NCBI GenBank assembly: GCA_949292725.1
Contig: CASFAQ010000010.1
Span: forward strand, 1-37,439
Origin: an uncultured Eubacteriales bacterium
GTDB taxonomy: Bacteria > Bacillota > Clostridia > Lachnospirales > Lachnospiraceae
Reading direction: 5' to 3'
Length of the DNA: 37,439 bases
Part shown: one piece after another, positions 17,085 to 27,306 of the stretch
Numbering within the stretch: position 1 is the stretch's first letter
Layout of the letters: each line of letters opens with the position of its first letter
Program-made: the position numbers and the translations under genes
The notes under the pieces: generated by a model
Seen by the model: only the letters and a program-made list of their open reading frames with translations
The model's database searches: none
What the model was told of the DNA's origin: nothing

Positions 17085-17944
17085 AAGAAGTTAAACTTGC
17101 AGACAGCGCAGGATTCTGCTTCGGAGTAAGAAGAGCTGTCGATATGGTATACAAAGAGGCGCAAAAGGGCGGCAGAATATACACTTACGGACCCATTATC
17201 CACAATGACGAAGTGGTAAGTGATCTTATGGAAAGAGGAGTATTGGTTATAGACACCGAAAAAGAGCCTGATAATGTATCCGATGCTACGGTCATAATAA
17301 GATCTCATGGTGTTGCAAGGGATATATACACCAGGCTTGAAAAGAATAATATAAGGATAGTAGATGCGACGTGCCCATTTGTAAAGAAAATTCATCGAAT
17401 CGTTGACACGCATTCCCTTAACGGAGAGACGATAGTTATCGTGGGTAATCCCGATCACCCTGAGGTCATTGGCATAAAGGGCTGGTGTAATGGCGATGCA
17501 TATGTAGTTTCCTCTAAGGAAGATTTGGATAAATTAAGCTTTTTTGACGGTGAAAAAGTGTGTATTGTGGCACAGACAACATATAATATTAATAATTTTG
17601 AAGAACTGGTTGAAATTTTAAGAAAAAGAGTGTATGATATTATTGCTGTGAATACTATATGCAATGCTACAGAAGAGCGGCAAACCGAAGCAAAAGCTTT
17701 GGCTTCGGAATCCGATGCTATGATTGTAATCGGAGGGAGACATAGTTCTAACACACAAAAGCTTTATCAGATATGCAAGAACGAATGCGAATGTACAAAG
17801 TATATTCAGACTCTTTCTGATTTGAAACTCGAAGACCTTGAATCTGTCCGTAGCGTGGGAATTACTGCAGGGGCGTCCACCCCTAACAATATCATTGAGG
17901 AGGTTTGGCAGGCATGTCAGAAGAAAATTTCGCAGAATTACTAG
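17081..17944 (+). CDS. ispH: 4-hydroxy-3-methylbut-2-enyl diphosphate reductase
   Basis: IspH is the [4Fe-4S] enzyme for the last step of the MEP isoprenoid pathway, making isopentenyl and dimethylallyl diphosphate. The 287-residue protein has the three conserved cluster cysteines: SAGFCFGVRRA (Cys13), VDATCPFV (Cys98) and NTICNATEERQ near residue 194. The substrate-binding motifs RSHG and ITAGAST are also present. The GTG start at 17081 overlaps the cmk stop and is preceded by AAGGAG. In many Clostridia IspH is fused to a C-terminal S1-domain protein. Here the frame ends at 17944, 31 bases into the S1 gene, and the two are in different frames. Confidence 0.96.
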   Translation: MKEVKLADSAGFCFGVRRAVDMVYKEAQKGGRIYTYGPIIHNDEVVSDLMERGVLVIDTEKEPDNVSDATVIIRSHGVARDIYTRLEKNNIRIVDATCPFVKKIHRIVDTHSLNGETIVIVGNPDHPEVIGIKGWCNGDAYVVSSKEDLDKLSFFDGEKVCIVAQTTYNINNFEELVEILRKRVYDIIAVNTICNATEERQTEAKALASESDAMIVIGGRHSSNTQKLYQICKNECECTKYIQTLSDLKLEDLESVRSVGITAGASTPNNIIEEVWQACQKKISQNY

Positions 17945-19017
17945 AAGAATCATTAGTCACAATCCACAACGGAGAGATTGTAGAAGGGACAGTCATTGGC
18001 GTTAAGGAAGATGAGATCATTCTGAATATCGGTTATAAAGCAGATGGCATTATAACGCGTAACGAGTATAGCAATAACCCTGTTGATCTTACAAGCGCGG
18101 TTAAGATTGGCGACAAGATGCAGGCCAAGGTGCTAAAGGTGAATGATGGCGATGGCCAGGTGCTTCTTACATATAAGAGAATTGCCATTGAACAGAGTAA
18201 CAAGCGCCTTGAAGAAGCTTATAATAACAAAGAAGTTATTAAGGCACGCGTAACCCAAGTGCTTGACGGCGGACTTATAGTTATGATTGATGAGTCAAAA
18301 GTATTCATCCCTGCAAGTCTGATATCGGATACATTTGAGAGAGACCTTACCAAGTTTCAGGATCAGGAGATTGAGTTTGTGATTACTGAATTTAATCCGA
18401 GAAAGAGAAGGATCATAGGCGACAGAAAACAGTTACTTGTTGCAGAGAAGCAGAAGCTTCAGGAAGAACTGTTTGCAAGGATAGCTCCGGGTATGGAAGT
18501 TGACGGAGTTGTTAAGAATATTACGGAATTTGGAGCATTCGTTGACCTTGGCGGTGCGGATGGACTGTTACATATTTCGGAGATGTCATGGGGCAGGGTT
18601 GAGAATCCTAAGAAATTCCTTAAAGTAGGACAGACACTGCATGTACTTATAAAGGATATTAAGGATACCAAGATTGCACTCAGCCTTAAGTTTGACCGTG
18701 ACAACCCATGGAAGGATGCAGCGAGCAAATATTCCGTTGGCAAGATAGTTACCGGAAAAGTTGCAAGAATGACCGGCTTTGGAGCTTTTGTAGAACTTGA
18801 TGCCGGTGTTGACGCACTTCTTCATGTGTCTCAGATTGCCAGAGAGCATATCGAAAAACCTTCGGATGTACTTAATATCGGTGATGAGATAACTGCAATG
18901 GTTGTTGACTTTAATGAAGAATCCAGAAAAATCAGCCTTAGTATCAAACAGCTCCTTATCGCAGAGGAGAAGAATAGTGATGCAGAGGAAGAAGCAGCAG
19001 AGGAAGTTTCAGAATAA
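17914..19017 (+). CDS. rpsA: S1-domain RNA-binding protein, 30S ribosomal protein S1-like
   Basis: This 367-residue protein contains four S1/OB repeats. They cover roughly residues 16-86 (GEIVEGTVIGVKEDEI...), 96-168 (KARVTQVLDGGL...), 185-253 (VDGVVKNITEFGAFVDL...) and 270-342 (VTGKVARMTGFGAFVEL...), followed by an acidic tail. Repeats 3 and 4 match the S1 consensus best, as is usual in Firmicutes. It likely helps mRNA engage the 30S subunit. The ATG at 17914 follows GAGGAGG at 17897-17903; the TTG at 17905 is too close to that site. Both the site and the start lie inside ispH, implying coupled translation. Confidence 0.93.
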   Translation: MSEENFAELLEESLVTIHNGEIVEGTVIGVKEDEIILNIGYKADGIITRNEYSNNPVDLTSAVKIGDKMQAKVLKVNDGDGQVLLTYKRIAIEQSNKRLEEAYNNKEVIKARVTQVLDGGLIVMIDESKVFIPASLISDTFERDLTKFQDQEIEFVITEFNPRKRRIIGDRKQLLVAEKQKLQEELFARIAPGMEVDGVVKNITEFGAFVDLGGADGLLHISEMSWGRVENPKKFLKVGQTLHVLIKDIKDTKIALSLKFDRDNPWKDAASKYSVGKIVTGKVARMTGFGAFVELDAGVDALLHVSQIAREHIEKPSDVLNIGDEITAMVVDFNEESRKISLSIKQLLIAEEKNSDAEEEAAEEVSE

Positions 19018-19037
19018 TTAATAATAAAAACTTAGCT

Positions 19038-19071
19038 TGTGGCGTCTGCATATTATCAGACGCCACATTTT
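19038..19071 (+). terminator. Rho-independent terminator after cmk-ispH-S1
   Basis: TGTGGCGTCTG (19038-19048) pairs perfectly with CAGACGCCACA (19057-19067) around an eight-base loop and is followed by TTTT. It sits 20 bases after the S1 stop and ahead of plsX. This is the clearest intrinsic terminator in the window, although its U tract is short. Confidence 0.85.
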
Positions 19072-19104
19072 ATGCTTATTAAATATATAATCGGGGGAAT
19101 AAAT

Positions 19105-20112
19105 ATGGACTACATAAAGGTTGCCGTAGATGCAATGGGCGGTGATAACGCACCTTACGAAGTTATTAAAGGAAGCGTTATGGCGTTGTCAAAAAATGAG
19201 AAAGTCAGCGTCGTTCTTGTCGGAAAAGAGGAAGAGATATACGCGGGATTGAAGCAATATCAGTATGATGAATCAAGAATATCTGTTGTAAATGCAACGC
19301 AGGTTATCGGATTTAACGAGTCTCCTGCTGTTGCAGTAAGAAAAAAGAGAGATTCATCCATAGTTGTCGCCATGAAGCTTGTAAAGCAAGGCGAGGCAGA
19401 TGCATTTGTATCAGCAGGAAGTACCGGTGCGATACTTGTGGGTGGTCTTGGTTATATCGGACGTATTAAAGGTGTTGAGAGAACTCCTCTTGCAACAGTA
19501 ATTCCGACTGAAAAGGGTGGTTCGCTTCTCATAGACTGTGGAGCCAATGTTGATGCGCGCTCAAGTCATCTGGTACAGTTTGCCAAAATGGGTTCATTAT
19601 ATATGCAGTATTTTTGCGGTGTCAGCAATCCAAAAGTTGGTATCGTTAATATCGGAACAGAAGAAGAGAAGGGCAATGCACTTGTTAAGGAGACGTTTCC
19701 ACTTCTTAAGGAATGTAGGGATATCAATTTCTGCGGCAGTATAGAAGCCAGGGATATACCTAAGGGAAACTTTGATGTAATTGTATGCGAAGGATTTGTT
19801 GGCAATGTTATTCTGAAACTTTACGAGGGACTTGCATTAACACTTCTTAAGAAGATGAAAGAGGGCATGTTGTCCACGAAAATAAGCATGCTTGGAGCGT
19901 TGCTTTCAAAAAGGTCATTGAAAAAAGTGATGAAAACATTTGATGTGTCAGAATACGGTGGGGCACCGCTTTTGGGGCTTAAGAATCTTGCTGTAAAGAC
20001 GCATGGCAGCTCCGAGGCCATAGAGATATGTAATTCAATCATCCAGTGCGTATCTTTTGTAAATAATAATATTAATGATAAGATCAGTGAATGTCTGACA
20101 AAGGAAATATAA
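19105..20112 (+). CDS. plsX: Phosphate acyltransferase PlsX
   Basis: PlsX converts acyl-ACP to acyl-phosphate, the donor used by PlsY for the first acylation of glycerol-3-phosphate; plsY is also in this window, at 35270. The 335-residue product starts YIKVAVDAMGGDNAP, the family signature, with SAGSTGAILVGGL near residue 105. It also has the GNALVKETFPLLK and CEGFVGNVILK segments. ATG 19105 is preceded by GGGGGAA; an in-frame GTG at 19039 would start inside the terminator and is rejected. In many Firmicutes acpP lies between plsX and rnc; here rnc starts one base after the plsX stop. Confidence 0.96.
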   Translation: MDYIKVAVDAMGGDNAPYEVIKGSVMALSKNEKVSVVLVGKEEEIYAGLKQYQYDESRISVVNATQVIGFNESPAVAVRKKRDSSIVVAMKLVKQGEADAFVSAGSTGAILVGGLGYIGRIKGVERTPLATVIPTEKGGSLLIDCGANVDARSSHLVQFAKMGSLYMQYFCGVSNPKVGIVNIGTEEEKGNALVKETFPLLKECRDINFCGSIEARDIPKGNFDVIVCEGFVGNVILKLYEGLALTLLKKMKEGMLSTKISMLGALLSKRSLKKVMKTFDVSEYGGAPLLGLKNLAVKTHGSSEAIEICNSIIQCVSFVNNNINDKISECLTKEI

Positions 20113-20113
20113 T

Positions 20114-20809
20114 ATGAACGATCGTACTGAACTGGAAAGTATAATAGGCTATACATTTAATAATAAAAACAATATGCGACTCGCACTCACGCACAGTTCA
20201 TATGCCAATGAACACGGCATGGGAAAATATGCACATAATGAACGAATGGAGTTCTTAGGAGACGCTGTTTTGGAGCTTGTTGCCAGTGATTTTCTCTTCA
20301 GGGAATATCCTGACATGCAGGAGGGAGATATGACAAAGCTTCGTTCAAAGCTTGTATGCGAGGATGCACTCTCATATTTTGCAAAACAGATAGGGTTGGG
20401 AAAATATCTGTATCTTGGCAAGGGAGAGGAGCATACTAACGGCAGAGAACGTAAATCCATACTCTGCGATGCATTTGAATCAATTATTGGCGCTATATAC
20501 ATCGACGGAGGACTTAAAGCGGCAACTGATTTTATACACAATTTCGTTCTAAGTGATATTGAACAGAAAATGTATTTATTTGATTCAAAGACAACTCTTC
20601 AGGAGATTGTCCAGGCACGCTATGGTGTGGGAGTTGTATATAAGGTGATAGATGAAAGCGGTCCGGAACACAACAAGTCATTCAGAATTGCTGTGTATAT
20701 TAAAGGACAGCTTATGGGAGAGGGCTGCGGACGTAGCAAGAAGGAAGCGGCGAAAGAGGCTGCATATAAGACTATTCTCATGCTTAACAGCACAGATGAC
20801 CGGGGGTAA
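20114..20809 (+). CDS. rnc: Ribonuclease III
   Basis: RNase III cuts double-stranded RNA in rRNA processing and mRNA turnover. The 231-residue protein has the catalytic signature NERMEFLGDAVLEL near residue 40, with its Glu and Asp metal ligands, and the second acidic cluster CDAFESIIGAIYIDGG near 120. A C-terminal double-stranded RNA-binding domain covers about 160-225 (TTLQEIVQARYG through GRSKKEAAKEAAYK). Its ribosome-binding site (AAGGAAA) is inside the end of plsX, indicating coupling. smc follows after three bases, the standard rnc-smc-ftsY order. Confidence 0.97.
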   Translation: MNDRTELESIIGYTFNNKNNMRLALTHSSYANEHGMGKYAHNERMEFLGDAVLELVASDFLFREYPDMQEGDMTKLRSKLVCEDALSYFAKQIGLGKYLYLGKGEEHTNGRERKSILCDAFESIIGAIYIDGGLKAATDFIHNFVLSDIEQKMYLFDSKTTLQEIVQARYGVGVVYKVIDESGPEHNKSFRIAVYIKGQLMGEGCGRSKKEAAKEAAYKTILMLNSTDDRG

Positions 20810-20812
20810 GGA

Positions 20813-23800
20813 ATGTATCTTAAAAGCATAGAAGTAAATGGCTTCAAGTCATTTGCGGACAGACTTATATTCCAATTTAAGGATGGAATTACCGGAATAG
20901 TAGGACCTAACGGAAGTGGTAAAAGTAATGTTGCAGATGCAGTAAGGTGGGTTCTTGGTGAGCAGAGTGCCAAACAGCTCAGAGGCTCCAAAATGGAAGA
21001 TGTCATATTTTCGGGAACAGAGACAAGAAGGGCCATGGGCTCCTCTTATGTTGCAATCACATTTGATAATTCCGATAAAGCGCTGCCGATAGAATATGAT
21101 GAGGTAACCGTTGCAAGACGTGTATACCGTTCCGGAGAAAGCGAATATCTTATAAACGGGAGTACGTGTCTTTTAAAGGACGTTAAGGAACTTTTCTTTG
21201 ATACGGGTATCGGAAAAGAAGGATACTCAATTATCGGCCAGGGTCAGATAGATAAGATACTAAGCGGCAAACCGGAGGACAGAAGAGAGCTTTTTGATGA
21301 AGCGGCAGGAATAGTAAAATACAAAAAAAGAAAACATGAGGCTGTTAAAAATCTTGAATCCGAGCGTCAGAATCTTGTCAGGGTAAATGATATCCTTTCG
21401 GAACTTGAACATTTGATTGAACCTTTAAAAAAACAGGCTGAAAAAGCGCGAACATATCTGGATTTGCGTAATGAACTCAAATCCATGGATATCAGCATGT
21501 TTATAATGGAATATGACAGGCTCAATGAAGCCCTTAACAGCATGAATAATAAGCTTGAAATCGCTGATTCTGAGCTTAAGACTGCGGGGGAATCATACTC
21601 ATTGAGCAGAAAAACACTTGATGAGATAGAAAAGGTTATAGAGGATAATCTTAACGAACTTTCAGACAGTATCAACACTGTTAATAATAACAGATTAAAG
21701 TCTGAAAAGCTTGATGGAGAGATAAGACTTTTTACACAGGAGATAGACTCTTTATCAGGAAACGAACATCAATTTGATGATCGTATAGATGAACTTAAGG
21801 TTAAACTTGAGGAATATGGCGAGGAGAATAAAACCCTCACCGTTCAAAAAGATGAGAACATGAGCCGTCTTGGTGAGTGCGAGGGTAAAAAGGCCCAAAA
21901 AGAAGATGAACTTGACAGTTTGTTTTCCAAAATCAAATCACAGGAAGATGAGACGGATGCGTGTAATCAGACTATAATAAGGCTTATAAACAGTTCGTCT
22001 GAACTTAAGGCCAATCAGAAAAAATATGAAACCATGCTTGAACAGAATTCATTAAAGAAGGCAGAGCATAACCGGAATCTGTTCAGGATAAAAACTGCCG
22101 TAAGCAATGCGCAGGATGAACTTAAAGGCGCAAAGGAAAAGAAAAATGTCTGCGAAGAACGTCTTAATGACATTAAGGACAGACTTAAGACAATCCGCTA
22201 CAGTCTTCATGAAAATGAAAGAAAGACCAGGGAGCAGGAGGCATTATATCAGGAACGGCAAAAGGATTATCTGAAAGCCGAATCAGAACTTGCCTCCCTC
22301 AATAATCTTGCCGAAAGATACGAGGGCTTTGGCTTAAGCGTTAAAAAAATAATGAAAAAAAAGAATTCCGTAAAGGGTATCGCGGGAGTTATATCGGATA
22401 TAATTTCAGTAGATGAAAAATATGAAACTGCTGTTGAGACTGCTCTTGGCGGCAATATACAGAATATAGTAACCGATACCTCAGATACGGCAAAGAAGCT
22501 TATCGGATATCTTAAAGATAACAAGCTTGGGAGGGCTACATTTCTTCCGATATCCGACATTACCGCTGACGCTGATTTTGACAGTTCGCTGAAAAATGAG
22601 CGTGGAGTTCTCGGTCATGTTTCTGATTATGTTAAAACAGATAAAACATATCAGGAGATAATAAAATATCTTGTCGGAAGATTTGTACTTGTTGATGATA
22701 TAGACAATGCGCTTGCACTTGCAAGAAAATACAGGCATACGCTACGTATAGTTACTCTTGAAGGAGAATTTCTTAACGTTGGAGGTTCAATATCGGGAGG
22801 TTCATACAGAAACAAAAGCAATCTTCTTGGGAGAAATCGAGAAATAAAGGAGCTTAAAGAAAAAGTCTCATTGATTAAGCAGGAAATGGATGATATCAGA
22901 TCCATAATATCAGGATATACTGATGAGAATGAAAAAATATCTGATGAGATCAAAAAACTCGATGAGAAACGCGAAGCTCTCATAATCGAATATAATACTA
23001 TAAGTCTTATTTATGAGCAGGCAGAGTCTGCACTTAAAGAGAAAAATGATGAATATAATGAAGCTAAATGCGGCTCTGATGATATAGAGAATGAGAAAAA
23101 AGACATAACAGCATCCCTTGAAGAAGTAAAGGAAATGCTTATACAGAATGAAGCTTCGGCTGATAAGTGTCAGAACAGGATATCAGAATTGTCCGGTGAA
23201 CTTGAGGCAGATAAGGAGTTGCGTAAGGGGCTTCATGACATTATCAACAATCTCAGTCTTGAGCGTACATCGCTTATGCAGACGCTTGGTTTCATTGAGG
23301 AAAAACTTGCAAGGTGCATGCAGATGATCAGTCAGGCAGAGATTGAGATTAGTAATCTGTCCGATCAAAAAATAAGGATCGCATCTGATATTTTAAGAAA
23401 AAAAGAGGATATAGAGGCTGTAAAGGCTTCCATAAAAGGACTTACGGGTGAAAATGAGGCGCTTGAAGCACGTATAAAAGAACTTAAAGAGACACAGACC
23501 ACACTTTCAGATAAAAGAAAGATGATGCAGGAAGAAAGGGAAAGACTTGCTGACAGACGTAATGACCTTGAAAAGGAGCAGATACGACTTGCCAACCAGT
23601 CAGAAAAGCTTAAGGAACAGTTTGATTCCCTGACTCATTATATGTGGAATGAGTACGAGCTTACATACAGAAGTGCAAAAGATAATAATACTGTTACAGA
23701 TATCTCATATAATGAACTTAAGGACAGAACACAGTCGCTTCGCAGAAGGATTAAAGGTCTTGGAGATGTTAATGTTAACGCGATTGAGGAATACACCAGT

Positions 23801-24361
23801 GTCTCCGAGCGTTATAACACAATGAAAAAACAGCACGACGATATTGTAGAGTCCGAGGAAAGACTGCTTTCATTTATTGAAGATCTTGATAAAAAAATGC
23901 GTATAAGATTTACTGAAGAGTTTGATAAGATCAGCAAACAGTATAATGTCGTGTTTAAAGAACTTTTTGGCGGGGGTAAAGGAGTACTTGAGCTTACAGA
24001 TGACGAGGATGTTCTGGATGCCGGAATACGTATAATTGCCCAACCTCCCGGTAAGACCCTTAAAAGTGTATCAATGCTTTCGGGAGGAGAGAAGGCGTTA
24101 TCCGCAATAGCCATCTTATTTGCAATACAGAACCTTAAACCATCACCGTTCTGCCTGCTTGATGAAATTGAAGCGGCGCTTGATGATTCTAATGTAAAAA
24201 GATTTGCAAATTATCTGCATAAATTAAAAAAGGACTCACAGTATATTGTGATAACGCACAGGCAGGGCACAATGGCTGCCGCAGATACATTATATGGTAT
24301 AACGATGCAGGAAAAGGGCGTATCCACACTTGTATCAGTTGATCTGGTAAATAAAACATAA
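20813..24361 (+). CDS. smc: Chromosome segregation protein SMC
   Basis: SMC is the condensin ATPase that compacts and segregates chromosomes with ScpA and ScpB. The 1182-residue product has all expected parts: the N-terminal Walker A GPNGSGKSNVADAVRWVLGE (about residues 32-51), a long coiled coil rich in Glu, Lys and Leu, and a hinge around residues 520-640 (GIAGVISDIISVDEKYETAV onward). A returning coiled coil leads to the C-terminal head with the signature LSGGEKALSAIAILFAI and Walker B PFCLLDEIEAALDD near 1115. Length is normal. It opens MYLKSIEVNGFKSFADR, exactly as expected, which confirms the start. Confidence 0.98.
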   Translation: MYLKSIEVNGFKSFADRLIFQFKDGITGIVGPNGSGKSNVADAVRWVLGEQSAKQLRGSKMEDVIFSGTETRRAMGSSYVAITFDNSDKALPIEYDEVTVARRVYRSGESEYLINGSTCLLKDVKELFFDTGIGKEGYSIIGQGQIDKILSGKPEDRRELFDEAAGIVKYKKRKHEAVKNLESERQNLVRVNDILSELEHLIEPLKKQAEKARTYLDLRNELKSMDISMFIMEYDRLNEALNSMNNKLEIADSELKTAGESYSLSRKTLDEIEKVIEDNLNELSDSINTVNNNRLKSEKLDGEIRLFTQEIDSLSGNEHQFDDRIDELKVKLEEYGEENKTLTVQKDENMSRLGECEGKKAQKEDELDSLFSKIKSQEDETDACNQTIIRLINSSSELKANQKKYETMLEQNSLKKAEHNRNLFRIKTAVSNAQDELKGAKEKKNVCEERLNDIKDRLKTIRYSLHENERKTREQEALYQERQKDYLKAESELASLNNLAERYEGFGLSVKKIMKKKNSVKGIAGVISDIISVDEKYETAVETALGGNIQNIVTDTSDTAKKLIGYLKDNKLGRATFLPISDITADADFDSSLKNERGVLGHVSDYVKTDKTYQEIIKYLVGRFVLVDDIDNALALARKYRHTLRIVTLEGEFLNVGGSISGGSYRNKSNLLGRNREIKELKEKVSLIKQEMDDIRSIISGYTDENEKISDEIKKLDEKREALIIEYNTISLIYEQAESALKEKNDEYNEAKCGSDDIENEKKDITASLEEVKEMLIQNEASADKCQNRISELSGELEADKELRKGLHDIINNLSLERTSLMQTLGFIEEKLARCMQMISQAEIEISNLSDQKIRIASDILRKKEDIEAVKASIKGLTGENEALEARIKELKETQTTLSDKRKMMQEERERLADRRNDLEKEQIRLANQSEKLKEQFDSLTHYMWNEYELTYRSAKDNNTVTDISYNELKDRTQSLRRRIKGLGDVNVNAIEEYTSVSERYNTMKKQHDDIVESEERLLSFIEDLDKKMRIRFTEEFDKISKQYNVVFKELFGGGKGVLELTDDEDVLDAGIRIIAQPPGKTLKSVSMLSGGEKALSAIAILFAIQNLKPSPFCLLDEIEAALDDSNVKRFANYLHKLKKDSQYIVITHRQGTMAAADTLYGITMQEKGVSTLVSVDLVNKT

Positions 24362-24393
24362 TATAGTTAACAATGAAAGGGGAGCATTATCAT

Positions 24394-25323
24394 ATGGCAG
24401 AAAAAAAGGGATTTTTCAGCCGCTTAAGAGGAGGTCTTACAAAGACCAGAGAGAACCTCGTTAAAGGAATTGATTCCTTATTTAACGGTTTTTCGGAAAT
24501 TGATGATGATTTCTATGAAGAGCTTGAAGAAACATTTATAATGGCTGATCTTGGAATTAATGTAACAAATGAAATAACAAAGGGACTTAAAGCTAAGGTT
24601 AAGGAAAATAAGATAAAAGAAACAAAAGAATGCAAACAGCTTCTTATCGACACTATAAAAGAACAGATGAAAGTCGATGAGAACGCATATGAATTCGAGG
24701 AAAGAAAGTCTGTTGTACTTATGATTGGTGTTAACGGCGTTGGAAAGACAACCACCGCCGGAAAGCTTGCGGGACAGCTTAAGGACCGCGGAAAGAAGGT
24801 TATGGTTGCTGCGGCAGATACATTCAGGGCTGCCGCCATAGAACAGCTGACTGAATGGGCACACCGCGCCAATGTGGATATAATTGCGGGAAGCGAGGGC
24901 TCAGATCCTGCAGCAGTTGTATTTGACGCCGTAAATGCCGCAAAAGCAAGAGATGTGGATGTACTCATATGCGATACTGCAGGAAGGCTTCACAATAAAA
25001 AAAATCTGATGGAAGAGCTAAGAAAGATAAGCCGTATCATCAATAAGGAATATCCTGAGGCACTTGTTGAAACACTGATAGTCCTTGACGGAACAACCGG
25101 CCAGAACGCTCTGATGCAGGCAAGGCAGTTTAGTGAAGTGGCTGATATATCAGGAATAGTACTTACGAAGCTTGACGGTACGGCAAAGGGTGGAATAGCC
25201 ATAGCCATACAGTCGGAGATGGATATTCCGGTAAAATATATCGGCATTGGCGAAACAATAGATGATTTACAGAAATTTGACCCTGAATCCTTTGTAAATG
25301 CGTTGTTTGAAGCGCCAAGATAG
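24394..25323 (+). CDS. ftsY: Signal recognition particle receptor FtsY
   Basis: FtsY is the SRP receptor GTPase that docks ribosome-nascent-chain complexes at the Sec translocon. The 309-residue protein has a short basic N-terminus ([19 protein letters not shown]) in place of the long acidic A domain of enterobacteria. The helical N domain and G domain follow: G1 [15 protein letters not shown] near residue 112, ADTFRAAA, G3 DTAGRLHNK near 198, and G4 [10 protein letters not shown] near 255. ATG 24394 is supported by AAAGGGGAG nine bases upstream; an ATG at 24373 precedes that site and is rejected. Confidence 0.97.
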   Translation: MAEKKGFFSRLRGGLTKTRENLVKGIDSLFNGFSEIDDDFYEELEETFIMADLGINVTNEITKGLKAKVKENKIKETKECKQLLIDTIKEQMKVDENAYEFEERKSVVLMIGVNGVGKTTTAGKLAGQLKDRGKKVMVAAADTFRAAAIEQLTEWAHRANVDIIAGSEGSDPAAVVFDAVNAAKARDVDVLICDTAGRLHNKKNLMEELRKISRIINKEYPEALVETLIVLDGTTGQNALMQARQFSEVADISGIVLTKLDGTAKGGIAIAIQSEMDIPVKYIGIGETIDDLQKFDPESFVNALFEAPR

Positions 25324-25357
25324 ATTAAAATGACATATAAATAAGGACGTAGATAAT

Positions 25358-26647
25358 ATGAATAATAATTTTTATCATCCGGAGCTTCTTCAAACGCCGG
25401 AGGGAGTAAGGGATATATATGGTGAGGAATGTGCTGCAAAGGAAAATATCAGACGCAGTATACAGGATATAATCAACAAATACGGATTTGAAAGCATACA
25501 AACTCCTGCATTTGAGTATTTTGACATATTTAATAAGGAGCGCGGGAGTGTTGCATCCAATGTTATGTTCAAATTCTTTGACAGAGATAATAATACACTG
25601 GTTTTAAGACCTGACATCACTCCGTCAATTGCAAGAAGCGTTGCAAAATACTATGAAGACGAAGATATGCCTATAAGACTATGTTATACAGGCAATACAT
25701 ATACTAACAGCTATAGTCATCAAGGCAAATTAAAGGAGACTACACAGGTGGGTGCAGAGCTCATTAATGACGACACATCGGATGCCGATGCTGAAATGAT
25801 CGTTATCATAATTGAGTGTCTGTTAAAGGCCGGTCTTACTGAATTTCAGATAGATGTGGGACATGCCGATTTCTTTAACGGAATTGTTCATAATGCAGGG
25901 TTAAATCCCAAACAGATTCAGGATTTAAAAGATATGCTTATGAATAAAAATGTATTTGCAATAAAACAGTATCTTGATGATATAGATATTCCGGATAGTA
26001 CAAAAGAGCTTCTTGTAAAAATGCCGGAGATGTTTGGCAATAATTCGTACATAGAATATGCACGCGCACATGTAGATAATGAGCAGTCAATTAAGGCAAT
26101 CGAGCGCCTTGAAAAATTATATAATATTATCGAAAGCTATGGGTGCTGCCAGTATGTTAACCTTGATTTTGGAATGTTAAGCTCATATACCTACTATACC
26201 GGAATCATATTCCGGGCATACACTTACGGAACCGGAGAACCTGTGGCAACAGGAGGAAGATATGACAGTCTTCTGTCACAGTTTGGTCATCCCGGAGCTG
26301 CAATCGGCGCTGTTATATGTATTGACCAGCTTATGCTTGCCATGCAGCGTCAGAAAATTGCGATATCAGGTGCTGCGCCTGCCACAATAATGCTATATGA
26401 GTCCGCAGACAGGAATCTTGCGATTACTACTGCATCAAGGCTCAGAGGCGAGGGCATGAGGATAAGTATGCTAAGAAAAAGCGGACAAAATGACATAGAA
26501 ACTTATCTGGATTATGCAAAACGTATCAGAGCGGCGTACATTATATATATTGCAGATTCAGAAAACACATATATCATTGATACTGCAACCGGTAAACAGA
26601 TAAAAACAGATATAGATAAGCTTACCAAAAAGGAGGTTCATATATGA
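25358..26647 (+). CDS. hisZ: ATP phosphoribosyltransferase regulatory subunit HisZ
   Basis: HisZ is a catalytically inactive histidyl-tRNA-synthetase paralogue that pairs with short-form HisG to make histidine-regulated ATP phosphoribosyltransferase. The 429-residue product opens [12 protein letters not shown], as in the HisRS-like family. It retains the class II core: motif 2-like RLCYTGNTY, then the [19 protein letters not shown] and [13 protein letters not shown] segments. A C-terminal domain of about 100 residues follows (from about 330). The immediately following short-form HisG supports HisZ over a true HisRS. AAGGA lies ten bases before the ATG. It opens the his cluster; I see no T-box or histidine leader in the 34 bases before it. 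Confidence 0.93.
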   Translation: MNNNFYHPELLQTPEGVRDIYGEECAAKENIRRSIQDIINKYGFESIQTPAFEYFDIFNKERGSVASNVMFKFFDRDNNTLVLRPDITPSIARSVAKYYEDEDMPIRLCYTGNTYTNSYSHQGKLKETTQVGAELINDDTSDADAEMIVIIIECLLKAGLTEFQIDVGHADFFNGIVHNAGLNPKQIQDLKDMLMNKNVFAIKQYLDDIDIPDSTKELLVKMPEMFGNNSYIEYARAHVDNEQSIKAIERLEKLYNIIESYGCCQYVNLDFGMLSSYTYYTGIIFRAYTYGTGEPVATGGRYDSLLSQFGHPGAAIGAVICIDQLMLAMQRQKIAISGAAPATIMLYESADRNLAITTASRLRGEGMRISMLRKSGQNDIETYLDYAKRIRAAYIIYIADSENTYIIDTATGKQIKTDIDKLTKKEVHI

Positions 26648-27291
26648 GATATATCACATTTGCGCTTGCAAAAGGCAGACTTGCCAAAAAAACAATGAAC
26701 CTTCTTGAACAGATGGGTATATTCTGTGAGGAAATGAAGGACGAAAATACCAGGAAGCTTATATTTGTAAATGAAGAATTAAAGCTTAAGTTCTTCCTCG
26801 CAAAGGCGTCCGATGTACCTACATATGTGGAATATGGCGCAGCAGATATAGGCGTCGTGGGAAAGGATACTATCCTTGAAGAAGGAAGGAAACTTTATGA
26901 GGTGTTAGATCTGGGTTTTGGCAGATGCAGGATGTGCGTTTGCGGACCGAAGGAGGCCAGAGAGCTTCTTAATCATAAGCAGCTTATCCGCGTAGGAAGC
27001 AAATATCCTTCCATCGCAAAAGATTATTTCTATCATAAAAAACATCAGACGGTTGAAATCATAAAGCTTAACGGTTCGGTTGAACTGGCTCCCATAGTGG
27101 GATTGTCAGAGGTTATAGTGGATATTGTTGAGACAGGCTCCACTCTTAAGGAGAACGGACTGTGCGTGCTTGAAGAGATATGTGAATGTTCTGCACGCAT
27201 GGTTGTCAACGAAGTCAGCATGAAGATGGAGCAGGAGCGTATACTTGAAATCATTAACGGTCTTAAAAGCATTACTGAGGCCGGATTGTAA
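26644..27291 (+). CDS. hisG: ATP phosphoribosyltransferase, short form
   Basis: HisG starts histidine synthesis, making phosphoribosyl-ATP from ATP and PRPP. At 215 residues it is the short form lacking the C-terminal ACT-like regulatory domain, which explains why HisZ is encoded just upstream. Seen: [15 protein letters not shown] at the start, [14 protein letters not shown] near residue 70, and the PRPP-binding segment [15 protein letters not shown] near 160. Its ATG overlaps the hisZ stop (ATGA) and is preceded by AAAGGAGG within hisZ, so the two subunits should be made in a coupled way. Confidence 0.96.
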   Translation: MRYITFALAKGRLAKKTMNLLEQMGIFCEEMKDENTRKLIFVNEELKLKFFLAKASDVPTYVEYGAADIGVVGKDTILEEGRKLYEVLDLGFGRCRMCVCGPKEARELLNHKQLIRVGSKYPSIAKDYFYHKKHQTVEIIKLNGSVELAPIVGLSEVIVDIVETGSTLKENGLCVLEEICECSARMVVNEVSMKMEQERILEIINGLKSITEAGL

Positions 27292-27306
27292 AAGGAAGGT
27301 ACTATA

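Noticed and set aside
17905-17944. Programmed -1 frameshift joining IspH to S1
   Set aside because: The overlap lacks a proper slippery heptamer in the ispH frame (AAG AAA ATT) and S1 has its own ribosome-binding site and ATG, so separate translation is simpler.
19039-19104. Upstream in-frame extension of PlsX from a GTG
   Set aside because: It would start within the terminator stem and has no ribosome-binding site; the family starts at the MDYIKVAVDAMGG methionine.
24513-24968. Serine- and threonine-rich minus-strand frame opposite ftsY
   Set aside because: It mirrors the G domain of ftsY; the low-complexity composition is what the complement of such codons produces.
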